Source: Atrichornis clamosus
Lineage: Eukaryota > Chordata > Aves > Passeriformes > Menuridae
Assembly (NCBI GenBank): GCA_013400975.1
Contig: WBMZ01003004.1
Location: forward strand, 186,001-250,000
Length of the DNA: 64,000 nt
Direction of reading: 5' to 3'
Numbering within the stretch: position 1 is the first letter of the stretch; each line of letters begins with the position of its first letter. Below the pieces are notes generated by a model, which was given only the letters and a program-made list of their open reading frames with translations, was not told where the DNA came from and did not search any database. Position numbers and translations under genes: made by a program. Below, piece by piece: positions 26,807 to 39,911 of this stretch.

Positions 26807-27744
26807 CCAAGTGATGCATCTGGCACTCTCCTTCGGAGGCTTGATTAGCATTCCTCTGCCTGCCTGCCTTCAAGTCCTGGTCAGAGAGGGCAAACTTTCA
26901 TCACAGAGCTCTTCTCTTGTAGGACATGGGGGGAAATCAGCTCTCTGCAGTCACAGCAATATCAGTGCCAGAAAGAAGGGAGAATCCAGCTACAGGCCTC
27001 CTCAAGGTTTCAGAACTATATTTTGGTGTCTGAAATGAAGTGATGGCTTTATGTCCTTGACCCAGTTTGATGAGAGAGGAGACACCTCTCAAAAGACTCC
27101 AATGATCTGGATAAGGCACTTTATGCTAGGGAGGTCAGGACATTGATGTCTGAATGCAGCCCTGAATGCAAAGTTCCAGTTTATTTGTGAAGCCAAATAT
27201 ATTGCCTTGGCTACATTTTACACAGATTAAGCGTTTGGTGCCACTCCAGCCCTCCTCCAGCTGTCCCATACCCATCCTTATACCCACCAAGCAGGTGTCT
27301 GGCCTTGTTCTTTCAGATCATCCCAGATAAGTCTGATCATTTCTTCAGAGACAGTTTTTAGCCAGAGTAATTAATTTGACTAAATTAATTGATTTGTCTT
27401 GATCTGATTTCAGAAGTTCTTCACCAATTTGCTGAGCTTGGGACAGTCAACCTTCCCTTATTGCCACAGGTCCTGGGCTCCTGTGCCATAGAAGTGGATC
27501 CAGCACTCCTCTGGCAAGCTGCAGACATCTTTTGTCTTTATTTCTTTGCTGGAAATTGCAGGGAGCGAGGAAAGTGTGAGAAGACAAAGCAAGGTTTCAC
27601 AAGCTGTGGTCACAGTGGTCAGGCAGTATGCAGAGAACAATCCCTCAACCAAAACACAGGACCCTGAGCCAAGCTTTCTGGATCTTTTTTGTCAGTTCTC
27701 CTACTCATTTCCTGGAGAATTTTGAAGGAATCATTTAAGCTAAA
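26807..27744. other. No gene seen; unique spacer
   Basis: Unique sequence between a CR1 tail and an old L3-like element. The open frames at 27389-27667 and 26769-27038 have no recognisable content, and the latter runs out of CR1 sequence. Confidence 0.45.
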
Positions 27745-28042
27745 TTGGGCATTTGCATCCAAAAGTGCAACTGAAGTGGCTTGATTTTCAGAGGTGCTGA
27801 AAGCTTACAGCTTCTATTAAAAGAAAGGTTGTGATTTTTTCACAGGGCAAGAAATGCCTGCCCTTGGAGTCCTGGTTTTCTTACATGATCTTCACCTCTC
27901 TTTGCCTTCATTTTCCACATCTGTGGACTAAGGAGAACAACAGCTAAATCGAAGGACTCAGAGACATTTAATTCAGTAATGTTTGCAAAGATCTCTGAGA
28001 TCTCAGATGGAAGGTACTATATAAATGTAAAATATTATTTTA
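27745..28042 (+). mobile_element. Ancient L3/CR1-like LINE 3' end, plus strand
   Basis: Several landmarks of an old amniote-wide L3/CR1-type 3' end occur in the right order. TTGATTTTCAGAGGTGCTGA lies at 27781-27800. Next comes a CTTCACCTCTCTTTGCCTTC block (counterpart of the usual CCTCTGTGCCTCAGTTTCC) and a CATCTGTGGACTAAGGAGAA segment. The 3' end is ATGTTTGCAAAGATCTCTGA followed by TCAGATGGAAGGTACTATAT, closing in an AT-rich TATTATTT tail. The copy is heavily mutated and has no coding sequence, as expected for an element that predates the bird radiation. The exact family name needs RepeatMasker. The left border is uncertain. Confidence 0.7.
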
Positions 28043-31000
28043 TGAAGATCAGTTAGTAGCACTTCATCATTTCAAATGGCACCAATTATACACAATGTAC
28101 ATTGATATATGCACTCTATTTTCATAAAGTGCTGCTGCATTTGGTTCAAAATTATTTGCAGTCTGATTACTACACAGATATTAATAATGCCAGGAAGAAG
28201 AGAGTTTTGCATAGTCTTTCATTTCTAAAATTATTTTCCAAGCATCATTTTGTATACCCTGAATGCCAAATTCACCCATCTGTGCACTGGCCTGGTGCAG
28301 GGCCCTTGTACTCTACCGGTGACACAAAGCAGCCATAAAATCTCGTATCTTTGAGTCACCAAAGTAGGGGTATAAAAGCCAAAAGGTGTTTGCCAGTGAA
28401 GCTGGCTCTGGACAGTTTCAGTCTGTGAATGGTGATAGGTGAGATCTCCTCATGTCCTTTTAAGTAGACTACGTCTTCCTTACAGAAGTAACTAAAGCAT
28501 TTGGTAAAAAAGCCTCAACGGATACTTCAGATTAAGACCGTACACATAATCCCCTGCCCATTTTCAGTATACAATAGCATAGTTTACCCAGGTTCAATTA
28601 AAGTCTCTAGGGATGCCCCTTCTCTCCCCCTCATAAAAAATATATATATTGTTCCTGTAGCTTTGCTGCTCCTTTCTTTTTCAGACTATACATATGGCAT
28701 CACTAAAAAAAGTATCGAATCATACGGCTAAACTCAGACGCAGTGTGCAATTTTGTGTGTCCAACATTCATTTCTCTGACAAAACACTGGAAGGCAAACC
28801 ATGAGTCTTCTTTAATCCCCTCACCTCTGTCTCTCTGAGTCACATCTATATTCCCCTATTGTATTCTCAGCCTTTGCAATTGTTTTAGAAGACTTGTGAT
28901 ATTTGGTTCTCTTTCTTTCTGCCCCTCAGTTGCTACACGGCAGAGAAAACACCCTCAGGCATAACAGTAGTTGAACAGCTTGAGAACCTGAGCCAGTGTG
29001 TCCCAGTGTCTTCTGAATGGACACAGGTAGGCCTCATTAATCTGCATTTAACCATGTAGAAAAAACTGTTGTGGTCTGTTCTGTGCTCACAGCCTCAGTA
29101 CATGAGGACGGAGGAGAGCCAACCCTGTACATCACCTGCCAGAATTTTCCTATGGTCAAGAACCCCTAGACCTACCACTTGTCCTTAAAGAGCTGGGAGA
29201 TGCTCAGGATGGGGTTCAATGAAGGGAACAAGTCCTGCTATTCCTTCATGTACCTCTTGACCATTTGCCAGCCCACGAATAACTGCTGGCCAGCTTGTTC
29301 CTAGACCAGGACTTCAGGTGACCCAGCACATCGTGGCCTCCCCACAGGTGGGAGCTGCTCCACAACTCCCTGGAAGCTACTTTTAGTTTCAGAAGCCCAG
29401 TGCAGCCCCTCTGCCTGCTGAGTGCTGACAGCGCTGTGCACCAGGGCCCTGGACGGCAGCCGTGCTGCAGGAGGGAGGTGAGGTGCTCGGAGAGGGTTCC
29501 AGCATCCTGTGAAGACACACACAGGTTTTGCAATCAGGCACCATCCCTTGCTAGTGCAGGAGGCAGTGAGAAGGTGACGTTCATATGTCTCTGCTGGAAA
29601 GCTTTGACTCTGTGTTCTTAAAGAAACAGACAGAAAGCACAGAGGACACTGGCACCCTGCTGACTTGAATTTGCAGTACACTTGAGCTCAGTTTCAAAAA
29701 AGTCTTTCATTTGAGTATACAATGTGTCAACTTCCCCAGTACCTCACATGCAATACAAGAAAAAACATTCACAGCTCTGTAACCTCTCACAGTGGTTCAG
29801 ACAGTCCTAGGCTTCAGAAAATATCTAAGAATATATGAAAAAATTATGTCTTCAAATTAATGTATTTTCATGTTCTCTCTACTGCTAAAAGCTGAGCTGT
29901 TTGTGAGTCTGATCTATTTGAGGACAGCTGCATAATTTAAGTTATTGATGGAAGTATCTGTAAGATAAAGGTTTCAGTTATCCCATTTTTTTCTCAGCCA
30001 TATTTCACTCCCTCTCTTTGAATTCATGCCAGCACAGTGGGTTTAAATATTTGATAGCAAGAAAATAGTTTTATTTAGCTTATAGTTGAGCATAATACTT
30101 TTCTAGCAACAGAACTACGAGAATTATCTTAGCACAAGTTCTAGAGGAGAAGGATGTTATGTGCAATCGCACAAGGTGACCAAAGGTTCAGATCATAGAA
30201 GTGAAGGCTGGCTATTGACAAAGGGGCAGGGAGTGAAGTTCAAGGCATAAACCAAGAGCAAATTGCAGTGTGGCAGACACAGGCTGTGCATGAGAAATGA
30301 GTGGGCTGTGTGTTGAACTGGACACCTCTGAAAACCTGCTGAATTTGTGATTTCACATCTAGGACTAAATCTGCCATACTTTCTAGGAATGACACGGGGT
30401 GCTTACAGCTTCTTCAAAGGGTAACACCCTGACTTGCTCCAGACTGAAGTGTTGGGGGTGCTTCTGACCCTCAGGTGCCCAGGAAAAAGTGGTATGCTTC
30501 TCCAAAAATCTGAGTGCCTCATTGGTATTTGCAGCATCTTTGGATTCCTTGACATGGAAAGAAGAGTACCCAGATCAGGTGTGAAATCATTTCACTGCTC
30601 ATGTGTACATATATATGTATATCTTTTTATGCCAGGTTTTATTTTATATTTTATGTTATTTTATTTTATTATGGTTGTACTGCATTTCTAAATACTATAA
30701 TCCAATGTCTTCTAAACAAAAGTGTTTCAGAATGAGGAGGGAACAGTGTGCAAAGTTCATTTTTCAGGCCTTCCCCTCTGCTGACCTAAGATATAACTCA
30801 GGGATAGATAACAAGTGTATAACCTTAGTCTAAATTTTAATGGATACACCTTCACATGGGAAAATTCACCAAGCTGAACACTTGATTCCTTAAAAGAGAC
30901 CCAGCGTATAAAACTGGATATTATAACATGCAAAATAATGGAATAGAAATGTCTATTACCATGCTTGTTTATTACACATATTGATCAAGCTATTCCTATT

Positions 31001-34000
31001 AATTTGCTTTCAATCTTTTAATGGAGCTACTGTATCTAGAGATTTAGCAGGAGGTACCCAATGCATTTCAAAATAGAGATTTTTGGTTAGGCAGAGCTCA
31101 AAAACAGAGGCCTTTCACACTGAGTTAAGGCAATAATTCCCAACGGGAAGCACGAGAGCTAGAATTCATAATTTTTTTCTCTACCTGGCATTGGCTGTAA
31201 AAGGATGCAGCCATGCAGGTCAGCTGCAAATAGCTGCCGCAGTTCAAGATGTAAGTATGTTCCAGCTGCTTGTTACTGCCCTTCATCTGGAGGTCAGTAA
31301 GCAGGGAGCAGACAACTGAAGGCTGGATAGAAGGATGACATCTCCTGTTCCACTTCCATATTTAAGCTGTTAACAATCAGTGTGCTCAGTGTGTCCACCC
31401 CCACAACAGTAATTTTGGCAGCACACTTATAATAATTTGTTGGTGAATATGCAAAATGAGGAAAAGCTCAGCAGGCTTGAGGTGAAGAAAACCCTGGTTT
31501 ATATCTGTGAAATTGAACATGGAACACAGAATGGGATGTGAGCAAGCTGGGTTGCCAGGATCAGTGGTGTGGCCTTGTACAGCAAGACTTTGGTTCCTCA
31601 ACAGATGTGTGCATCATCTTTAGCAGCCATGGAGTCGACCTCACTAGAAATTTTCACCTCTGTTCAGGTGAAAGCTCAACCTTCCAGGCTTAATTACTGA
31701 GTGAACTAGATCAGAGGGAACAATTCCCTTATTTGTTTAAAGGAACTATAAGACTTAGAAGTGTAATTAATGATGGCAAGACCCAGATCAGAATTAGAAT
31801 GCACACAGCCCATTTTTCAGGCTTTTAATGCTTTTCTGCTTTAATTGAACTTACTGTAGTTTCAGCTCATTTGAATAAAGCTTCAGATGTATTTGGATTT
31901 ATTCTAGTTTGAATGATATGATATTCCTGGGATTCAGTGAGGACTGTGGGATTCTCATAGGTATTTTAAGCTGAATTTTAATGGGAAAGGTTACATGAAC
32001 TGTCACACAAATGGAAATTGCCATGGCTACCAATAATGTTAATCCAATGCCTTGACTGACTAATCCTGACCACATTGTGCTCAATAAAGAACTAAGTAAA
32101 GATTTCTGCAGGTTGGTTGGTTTTCCAGCAATACCAGCAGCTATCTAACCTGATACAGCTTGAGGAATTTGCATGTATAATGGGTATGGATTGAAGAGCA
32201 TCCCAGAAAGCTGCTTTTATAAATAATGCCTTTTGAAGATCACTAGCAGAGTGCAATGTAGGGCTAGCTCATCTAAGCTCTGGGATGAAATGGAGATCTT
32301 ATGCTTTCCTCTTTCATAGCACAGGGACAAGATCAACATACCAATTACTGCAGGAGATATTGCATCAACTCTCAAGTTAATGAAATTAAACAGGTCCCTG
32401 GAGCCAGCTGATTTTGCTGCTTCATTAGTGGACTTTTTGTCCAGACCGTTCTCCCATAGCTCCGTAAGAGCCTAAACTCAGGAGCTAGCAGCTAAGGAGC
32501 CATTTTAGCACAGAGACTTTGGAGTAGGTGCAGGTCAGGTCTGAAATCCGAGCATCTGGAAGGCTTTGCAGCTTCTCCAGCAGTTTACCTGGTTAGATCC
32601 TGTGCAGTGCTCTGCATGTGCAAGTGCAGAGAAGACAATGGTGAGCAGGGTAGGGAATTCAGCAAGAAGCAATGAAACCACTGCTCTGTGGAGGCCAAGC
32701 AACTTGTCCTTAGCAGCAGGAGCAAGGCCAAAGCTGGGTATGCACAGCTCAGAAGTTTATTTGCATTCTGCCAATACACTTCAAAGCTGTTGTGTCCTTA
32801 GGGAGAAAGTCCGTGCAACTGTATTCCCTTGGATTCCAGGTTGTGAAAAAAGGCCAAAACAAGCCCTACGTGCTCCCAGACTCCCTCAAGGATTTCCGGA
32901 AGGCTCTAGCAAAAGCATTTGACTGGTTGTGTTAGCTCTTCACACATTGATTGATTTCACAAGGACCTTGAGAGTTTAGTTTCAGCTCCTGGAGTTATGC
33001 CTACTGCTGAGTGTTGGCTCTGCTCGGAGATGGCCTCTGCTCTCCCTACAGTCTCTGAATTCATGCAATTTTCATTTCCACCTTTCACTTTAAAACACAG
33101 TACTACTGTGCAGACTGCAAATTATAGAACAGAATCACAGAGAGTTGTATGAGAGTTGCACTGTATTCAGGGGCTCCCCAAACTCTGGCAAGATTTGAAG
33201 CAAACATGAAATCCAAATGTTTTTCTTCCATTCCTTGTTCTTAATGTAGCCTTTCACCTACTCTCTTCCTCCTTAACCCCAAAGCTACTAATACCCTTAG
33301 GCTGAAAGAGAGTGCCCAAGTGTCTCTGTAAATATGTATGTAAGACATACACACACAGTTTAACCAATCTGAAGTGTGGGGATCCCCATGTGCTGATGGC
33401 TGACTCCTTTTCAGCTGGTAACTGAGCTACTGAAATAACACTCCAGAGGTAAGTGCTGACCACCTGTCCAGGTGTGGGGTTGACACAGGCTGCTTCTCAG
33501 TTCAACACATTTCTCAACAACACTTTCATTCCTCTATATACTTGTTTGGCTAGCCTGAGGAGAGCCATCTCTGTGTTCAACTCCTGTCAGAAAAGATGAG
33601 CTACACTGCTGATTATTTGCTGCTGGGAAAGTCATTCTAGTGAACTGTAAGAGAAATCATGTGCCCAGAAGTGCTGTCGACTGCAGAAACACACAGATCT
33701 GAAACAAAGACACACACAAACTGCTTGACCAAACCTGCTGGTTTGGGATAATAGGTGATTTCAAAGGGGTGTAGGGGTGAAGATTGCAGTACCCATGGAC
33801 AATAAATTGGAACTGGGTGCCTAATTATCTTATATAAAAATCTCAGCCAGCATCTGGAATTCTGTACTTTATCATAACTATGCCACCAATATACTTCTCT
33901 TTTGATGCATAAAATACTAGAACAAACTGTCAAGTCTATTCCTCTTACCTACCTCCTGTGCAACTCTCTGAAATTCAATCCATCCCCAGGCCAGGCTGTG

Positions 34001-36689
34001 TGAGAGATGGAGTAGACTGTCAAAGAAGACCTCTCTGTTCATGCATCTGGATTTCAGTCAGTCTAATATGCAAGCCTGTTTGATGGAAGTGTGGTGTTTC
34101 GTCATGCCTGTGAAATGCCCCTTGTTGTGGAGGAATAATTGGCTCATTGAAAGGGGGCTTGGATGACACCTTAATTGGGTGGCAAGAGAGTTTGCCTAAT
34201 GGTGTTGAATAATGTTCTCAGCTCAGAACAGGAGCTGTATCATCTGATCTGAGCATGAGATGCAAGAGCTCCTTTAAAGTCATGGAGGGAAAGCAAGAGG
34301 AGGATATGAATTGGGAAAATAAGAAAATTGTAAACCCATGAGGCCAGAACAGATGGAGATCCATCCTGAAACAAGAACTGAAAATGTTTGGTGCCTGAGA
34401 GAGACAGTCAGGCATAGCCTGCATGTCACATCCAGGGTTCCCAGCATTATTGTGAAACACAAATAGTGTAGGAAGAACCACTTTAAAGCAGTTGTCCTCC
34501 CTATTTGCAATGATTTTCTGCATGCATTGGAGTCAATGTGTGCTTGATTTTGATATCTGTTTGAATTTTTTTATGTTGTTTCTGAGACTATGGCTCAGAC
34601 TTGGTTTCCAAAGTGAGGGCTTGATTTTCCTGCGTGTTCATCTCCACTGAAAGTCAGGTCCATCTTGTGTGAGCAGGTGGTTCCTTTTATTTGTCGCAAA
34701 ACTAAAAAGAAGTTTAGATGGAAAACAAGTTTTATATCTCCTCTTTCATACAGACAACATGCAGAACTGCCCTTGGGGCTTTGAATATATTTACATCCTT
34801 TCACAATTAACCCTAATGGGACATATGTGGTATTTTTTCTTATCTGAGCAGATACACTCAAAGTTGCAAAACATCCAGTGTTTAAATAGATCTCATTATA
34901 TCGGCTACACCAAATCTCTCCTCTTTATATACAGAGGATTAGACTTCTTTTCAATGTCATGCAACATTAAAATAGGAAGGCATACACAAGGCTGACATGG
35001 ATTTGACAAAAAATTAATGATTTCTACATCACTTTAATGCTTTAAATCTGCAATTCATATATGTTAATTAGGTCATAATGGGGCTGTTTGAGAACAGAAC
35101 TGTCATCATGCTGCTCTGGTGGTTTCTGGGAGCAGAGATACAGCTCTGCCTTCTCCTGGTTGGCTCCTGGAATCTGTGCTGTAACCTGGCAGATCTATGA
35201 CACCATATTTTCTTACACAATTGTTTCCTGGATGTGGTGCTTTAATCTATCAGAGTTATGATGGCATATCTCAAATAGAGAGCTCCTGGATCCTGCAATA
35301 CATCCTGGTGGAAACGGCATCCAGGCACTATATCTCAGTGATTGATTCCCTGATTTTAAACTGTCACAATCTATCTCATAGGGCAGCTGTCACCTTCCCA
35401 GATGCATGAAGTTTTATTTATGCAGTGTGCTATGACAAAAAATTATATGATGATTTTGTTTACAGATAAGTAAGGTTGTAAAACTTAGAAAAACAAAAGG
35501 GGATTCAAAAACATGTCTATATTTTATTTTTCATCTGAAAAGCCTGGCATATCTCTTTATTGCAGGAGAACAAAACTGCTCCCTTGTTCAGAGATCTCTT
35601 TAGTTTTGCACCAGTGGTGCAAAGACAAAAGCTGTCACAACAGAGGGAAAGAAAGGCAGAAAGCACCTTCACAAATGGGACAATGGGAAGCAGAACTTGC
35701 AAAATGTTAATGTTGCAGAGCATCGTGCTGTGTGATAGCATGATCTGCTGTCTTTGTTGACAGCTGCTCTTTACAAGTTCTACCAAAGCCGCTTTACTGT
35801 TTGAACAAGGGTGTCTTATATAGAGATTCCACAAAGCATGCAGCAAAAGTGGAGAAAGCTATACCTTATGAGAGTTTCTTCAGGGAGAGTGTTATAAGTG
35901 TCACGGGGCTGATTCAGGCTACCTGAGAACAGCTTGATCTTTCAGTCAGCTCCAGATCATAAAGGAGTATTTTCAGGAGACATAACACATCCTTTGACCT
36001 AGAAAACTGGAAGAAAGGCTAAGTATAGATGAATGCCAAAAGATTATGGTTCAGCAAGAAATGATGTATTTAAAATATCTGGGAAGAAATATGTAGCAAC
36101 CGGATTCCTCTACCTGTGGGATTCCTCTATCTGATTTCTCTTCTGACACATTGTCTTCAGTCTTGTTCTCTTTTTTGTTTCATCTCTGTCTATAGACACA
36201 CACAAGAACACTGACATCCATTCACTCATATTTATAGCTAGAACTGTACTGGTGGTGAGTGTGAACCTTGTAAATGTGGGGTGTTTTTATCACATTAGCA
36301 GCAATAACACTGTTACTCATCTATTTGTAAACAGTTATTTTTAAGAAAGATGGTCATAAAAGTTCATTTTCTTTGGTACTTCACATGGTCATATAGAAGC
36401 AGCAGCCTTCTTATATCATGCCTGTTTCACTGTAGAAAAGCACATTCAAAGCCTATCTTCAAGACAAAGCAGCCCTGTTCATATTTGCACTTTTCATGTA
36501 CAGTCAACAATCTAAATGAAAATATAGAAAGTCTGCTACGTGACATGTCTTGCCTGCTCTGTAGACAGAGTGCCAGGGTACATACTGGGTGATATGAGAA
36601 GTGCTGAGTGACAAATGTTGGAGTGGTGGACCATTTTGACCCCTCTGCAATACTTTTGCTCAAAGTGCTAATGTAGACAGTATGGACTA
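28043..36689. other. Mostly unique sequence; one weak candidate exon
   Basis: No gene can be assembled. The 28.93-29.56 kb part is the most coding-like (separate entry). A T/A low-complexity patch (TTTTATTTTATATTTTATGT) lies around 30638-30672. A near-tandem 18-bp duplication (ATTCCTCTACC / ATTCCTCTATC) lies at 36104-36133. Other open frames, such as 32566-32922 and 34669-34995, show nothing recognisable. Confidence 0.45.
28930..29026 (+). other. Weak candidate internal exon, unrecognised
   Basis: A strong acceptor-like site (CTTTCTTTCTGCCCCTCAG) ends at 28929, and a good donor (ACACAG|GTAGGC) follows at 29027. The 97 bases between them are open in one frame, starting CYTAEKTPSGITVVEQLENL. 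The exon would start in the last base of a split codon and end on a codon boundary. Just downstream, 29083-29301 is open in a frame with a single TAG at 29167 (TLYITCQNFPMVKNP before it, MGFNEGNKSCYSF after it), so a decayed coding relic is possible. I recognise no family and find no partner exons. An AG/GT-flanked open stretch this short is common by chance. Confidence 0.15.
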
Positions 36690-36955
36690 CAGAATAGCTC
36701 TAGGTTTTGTACTGTGGCTCAGAGTCCCAACAGAGATTAAAGCTCTCCTGTGGTTGGTGCTGCACACTCATCGTAAGAGACGATCCCCCTCCCAAAGCTT
36801 GCAGTCGAACAGACAAGACAGATGAAAGATGGGAAGTAGAAGAAGCACACAGAAGTGAAGTGATTTGCCTGAGGTCACACAGCAGGTCAGTGACGAAGCC
36901 AAGAATAAGAAGCCTTGCTACTTCTTGCCAGCATGATATCCATTGCCTAACGTAC
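36690..36955 (-). mobile_element. Old MIR-like SINE, nearly full length, minus strand
   Basis: Read on the plus strand, this matches the reverse complement of an ancient amniote MIR-like/L3-tailed SINE almost from end to end. A GTAAGAGACGATCCCCCTCC block (36773-36792) corresponds to the usual GTAAGAGACAGTCCCTGCCC. Next comes AAAGCTTGCAGTCGAACAGA, then AGTGAAGTGATTTGCC and GAGGTCACACAGCAGGTCAG (36871-36890). A degenerate TGACGAAGCCAAGAATAAGA segment follows. These are the inverted forms of the conserved core (CTGTGTGACCTTGGGCAAGT in the forward sense). It explains the long open frame starting at 36707, which is therefore not a gene. Its good preservation compared with the other old repeats here is notable. 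Confidence 0.78.
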
Positions 36956-39790
36956 AGAATTTCTGTGAAACTGAAATGTTCGGTCTTCTGGAGGGCTGCT
37001 GCCAGCAGCAGAGTGCAACTGCACCATGGAACAACAGCAAGGGAGCACTGGGCACGGCCTTTTCAGGGCTTGAGCACAGAGCATGGCAGTGTGAGTTTAT
37101 GCAGCCACCCTGGCACTGACTCTTCACGGATCTGGCAGCCTGGAGGTGTAGGCACATCCTGATGCAGGACAGTGTTGATGAGTGTCGAGTGAATGTTCTT
37201 CAAGTCATTACTACTAACCAGTATTTGCCAACAGTGAAATGCGTTGAGCTCCATCCTTCACCCTTACCTAGGCTAGCTGTGTTTTAATGAGTGGCAGAAA
37301 GTCTTTCTTGTGCTGTTCTTATTAATTGCATTTATTCATGATGCAAGGGGTATCTTTCCTTTGCACAGGGAGTTCAGAGACCACATGTGAACTTGAAATA
37401 TGTTTGTGTAACTCCATCTATTAAGAGTTTACAGTTAAGATGCCCTGCCACTGCTCTTCCAGGTCAGAACTGGCTTCCATGTTGGAGTAAAATAAATGAA
37501 GCCAAATACCTCTGTAGCCTCACAAGTGTAATTCAGCACAACATTAGGCGGGACAGGGACAACCTTGCTAATGACTTCTCCAGCTTTTGCTGACTTTTCT
37601 GAACAAAGTCTCCTCCTGACAAGATAAGCAGCAGGAGCCAAGTCAAAGGAAGCAACAGGGAATTCAGACAGAAAGCATTTGTCGTAAGTGTAGTTAAGAT
37701 TTCCTTTGACTAGTATGCTGAGATTTTATGCATATTGTAATTGATTTAAGCCCTGGACCTTTTGTCCTAGCTTAGAATTTGCATGTCATGTGGTGCACCA
37801 GACCAGTGCACGAGTACATAATGACTACATGAAAAGTACAAGGTGCAAAATGAGAGTAGGTAACATTAAGGTGTGACAGTTTGAGTTTGGTAATAGTCCT
37901 AACTTGAGAAAATGGGCTAAATGCAATCTTTAGTATGTGTTTTGTTTGCTTTAGTAGAAAATTACTCCTGATTCTCCAGATAGAGCAAATTTGTCAGCAA
38001 GCACGTTAATGCCAGATTGATTTTTCCAGAAGTCCTTGTGCCACTCATCATTTCACATGTAAACATACTGAGAAATAAAATCTTCACCTTTCCAGTGAAA
38101 CACAGCAGCTCTTTCTATGGGGACTTGTGGTATGTGGTGGAATTCACCATACAGGACAGGAAATCCATTGCTAAAGAGGCAGGGTGTGAAAATACTGGCC
38201 CAGTTTCAGTCCAGTTGTCCTCAGCATCATCACTTATGTCCTCAGAGTCAACAGTGTCACATTCCTTGTAGCAAAAGGTGAACTCAGCTTTTCCCAAAAT
38301 TACCCTGGTGCTTGGTATCCAACTAAAGACACCTTGGATCTGAGTCCCAGGGGTATCAAACACCCACAGCTCTCCCACAGCAAACATCGACCACTGCACG
38401 TCAGGAGTGGCGGCGCAGTACATGAGACACGAGAGGCACTTTGTCTGAGCTCCCAAACATTCTGTGAGCCCAGTTCCAGGTGTTTTAGAAATGCTTTTCC
38501 CTGTTCAAGGAAGTCAAAGGCCTTTTGAAATATGTCTGACACTGCTTTCTCCTTCAATTTAGTTGCCTCTCGTTTCCGCACCTCTGTCAAGCAGCCTCCT
38601 CCATATGCATGTTGTCTGTCATCTTACTCAGAAAATGCAACTATAAAGCATAATTAGTATTAATGATGTGAGAGATTGAGTTTCTTATTTGTATTAATTA
38701 CTGCTTAATGCTTTAAATGTCTCTAGCACTTAGAAGGATTTTAAATTAGAAGTATTCCTTTCTGTAGTGTGTTCTCGGAGGGGGGCTCTTACTGACTGGC
38801 ACTGACTAACCCAGAGTGTGCCATGAGGTTGTTTATATGTTCAGGTCTGTTACCACTAAACAAGGAAAACACTGATGGAGCTTGCTTAAGGGGGAAGAAT
38901 TATTTCACAGCTAGTGCTGCATTGAGTTGCGTGTTTGGATTTTAAATAAAAAACATTGCTGTGAAGCTGGAGGGGCCTTGTGTGAGCTCCCATTGCTAGT
39001 CCTACAGGTGGAGGAGGAACTCAGCTTTTGTAGTATCTTTGTGTGGGGGGGTACAGGCTTCAGTGCCCTTTTCTCTCTAAAAGGAACTTCTGTAAACAAA
39101 TCTTTAGAGCTACCAGGGAGCAGTGCTTGGCTCTGCTTTAACAGATGGAGGATGAGACAGCTTTTCTATATGGAATGTTGATTGTACTGTTTAAGTATTT
39201 AAGTTTGTCATGTGTGTCCATGTATCACCTTCAAAACCAGTGTTCCCAGATTCTCAGCCCAGTTCTGTGAAAAGCAGTGACTGCTAAGAAGTCCATCCGG
39301 GGGCCTCTTTGGAAGACAGAAACAGTCACAGAGACCAGCACAAGAATGTCCTTGCTCTCATAAGCTTGTCCATATTTATGAATTAGGTATGTAGAATAAG
39401 GATTCTGGCTGGGAGAATATATCAGTGTATTGATGCACCTGTTTCACAGAAACACTTCCCTAAGGAGAAAGAGGAATATACTGCCCCCAAAAGGTACCTC
39501 TGAATTACATTAATTTATCCATAGAAGTGGTTACATTGACGCAACTGTTTCAGAAAGAGCAACCAATGTGAAAGCTCTTGGATTGGCTGGGCCAGCACCT
39601 AGAAACAGCAGTCCCATGTTCTGTGCAGGGATCTAATGGCATTACTTTCCCAGCACTGCTTCGTGGCTTAATTCAGTTCTTCATTCTGCTACCAGTGTGC
39701 AAGTTTCAGCTGGAAGAAGTGAATGTTGTGACTTATGCTGGTCAGATGGGCTGGTTTAGGAGATTCTAATATTCCAGTTCTCTCTTTTTA
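36956..39790. other. No gene seen; unique sequence
   Basis: A segment at 37420-37640 is open on the minus strand for about 68 codons, and 38115-38600 holds two adjoining minus-strand open frames in different phases. None shows a recognisable domain, splice structure or consistent coding bias, so I treat them as chance. They may overlap conserved non-coding DNA. Confidence 0.4.
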
Positions 39791-39813
39791 TAGCACAACT
39801 GTTGCAGGAGGGT

Positions 39814-39833
39814 CCGGTGCTGCTCCGCACCGG
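39814..39833. repeat. Perfect GC hairpin, 7-bp stem
   Basis: CCGGTGC (39814-39820) and GCACCGG (39827-39833) are perfect reverse complements around a 6-base loop TGCTCC. All-GC-rich stem at the upstream edge of the CpG-rich segment. Confidence 0.85.
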
Positions 39834-39879
39834 GCGCGTCGCCACCTTCCCGGATAGAGAGTGCCCCGCAGAGAACAGC

Positions 39880-39911
39880 TCTCCCAGGGCCTGGCAGATC
39901 TCCCTGGGAGA
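39880..39911. repeat. Perfect inverted repeat, 10-bp arms
   Basis: TCTCCCAGGG (39880-39889) pairs with CCCTGGGAGA (39902-39911) across a 12-base loop. It lies inside the CpG-rich segment. It could be an RNA stem if transcribed, or a dyad for a dimeric DNA-binding protein. Confidence 0.85.

Noticed and set aside
33124..33150. Possible antisense CR1 tail (AGAATCACAGAGAGTTG)
   Set aside because: The resemblance stops after about 12 bases and no CR1 body follows.
36707..37162. 151-codon plus-strand ORF
   Set aside because: Its first half is antisense sequence of an old MIR-like element, so the open frame is not a gene.
38115..38600. Two adjoining minus-strand frames that could be one frameshifted gene
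   Set aside because: Joining them needs an assumed frameshift, there is no recognisable protein, and an in-frame stop lies directly upstream.
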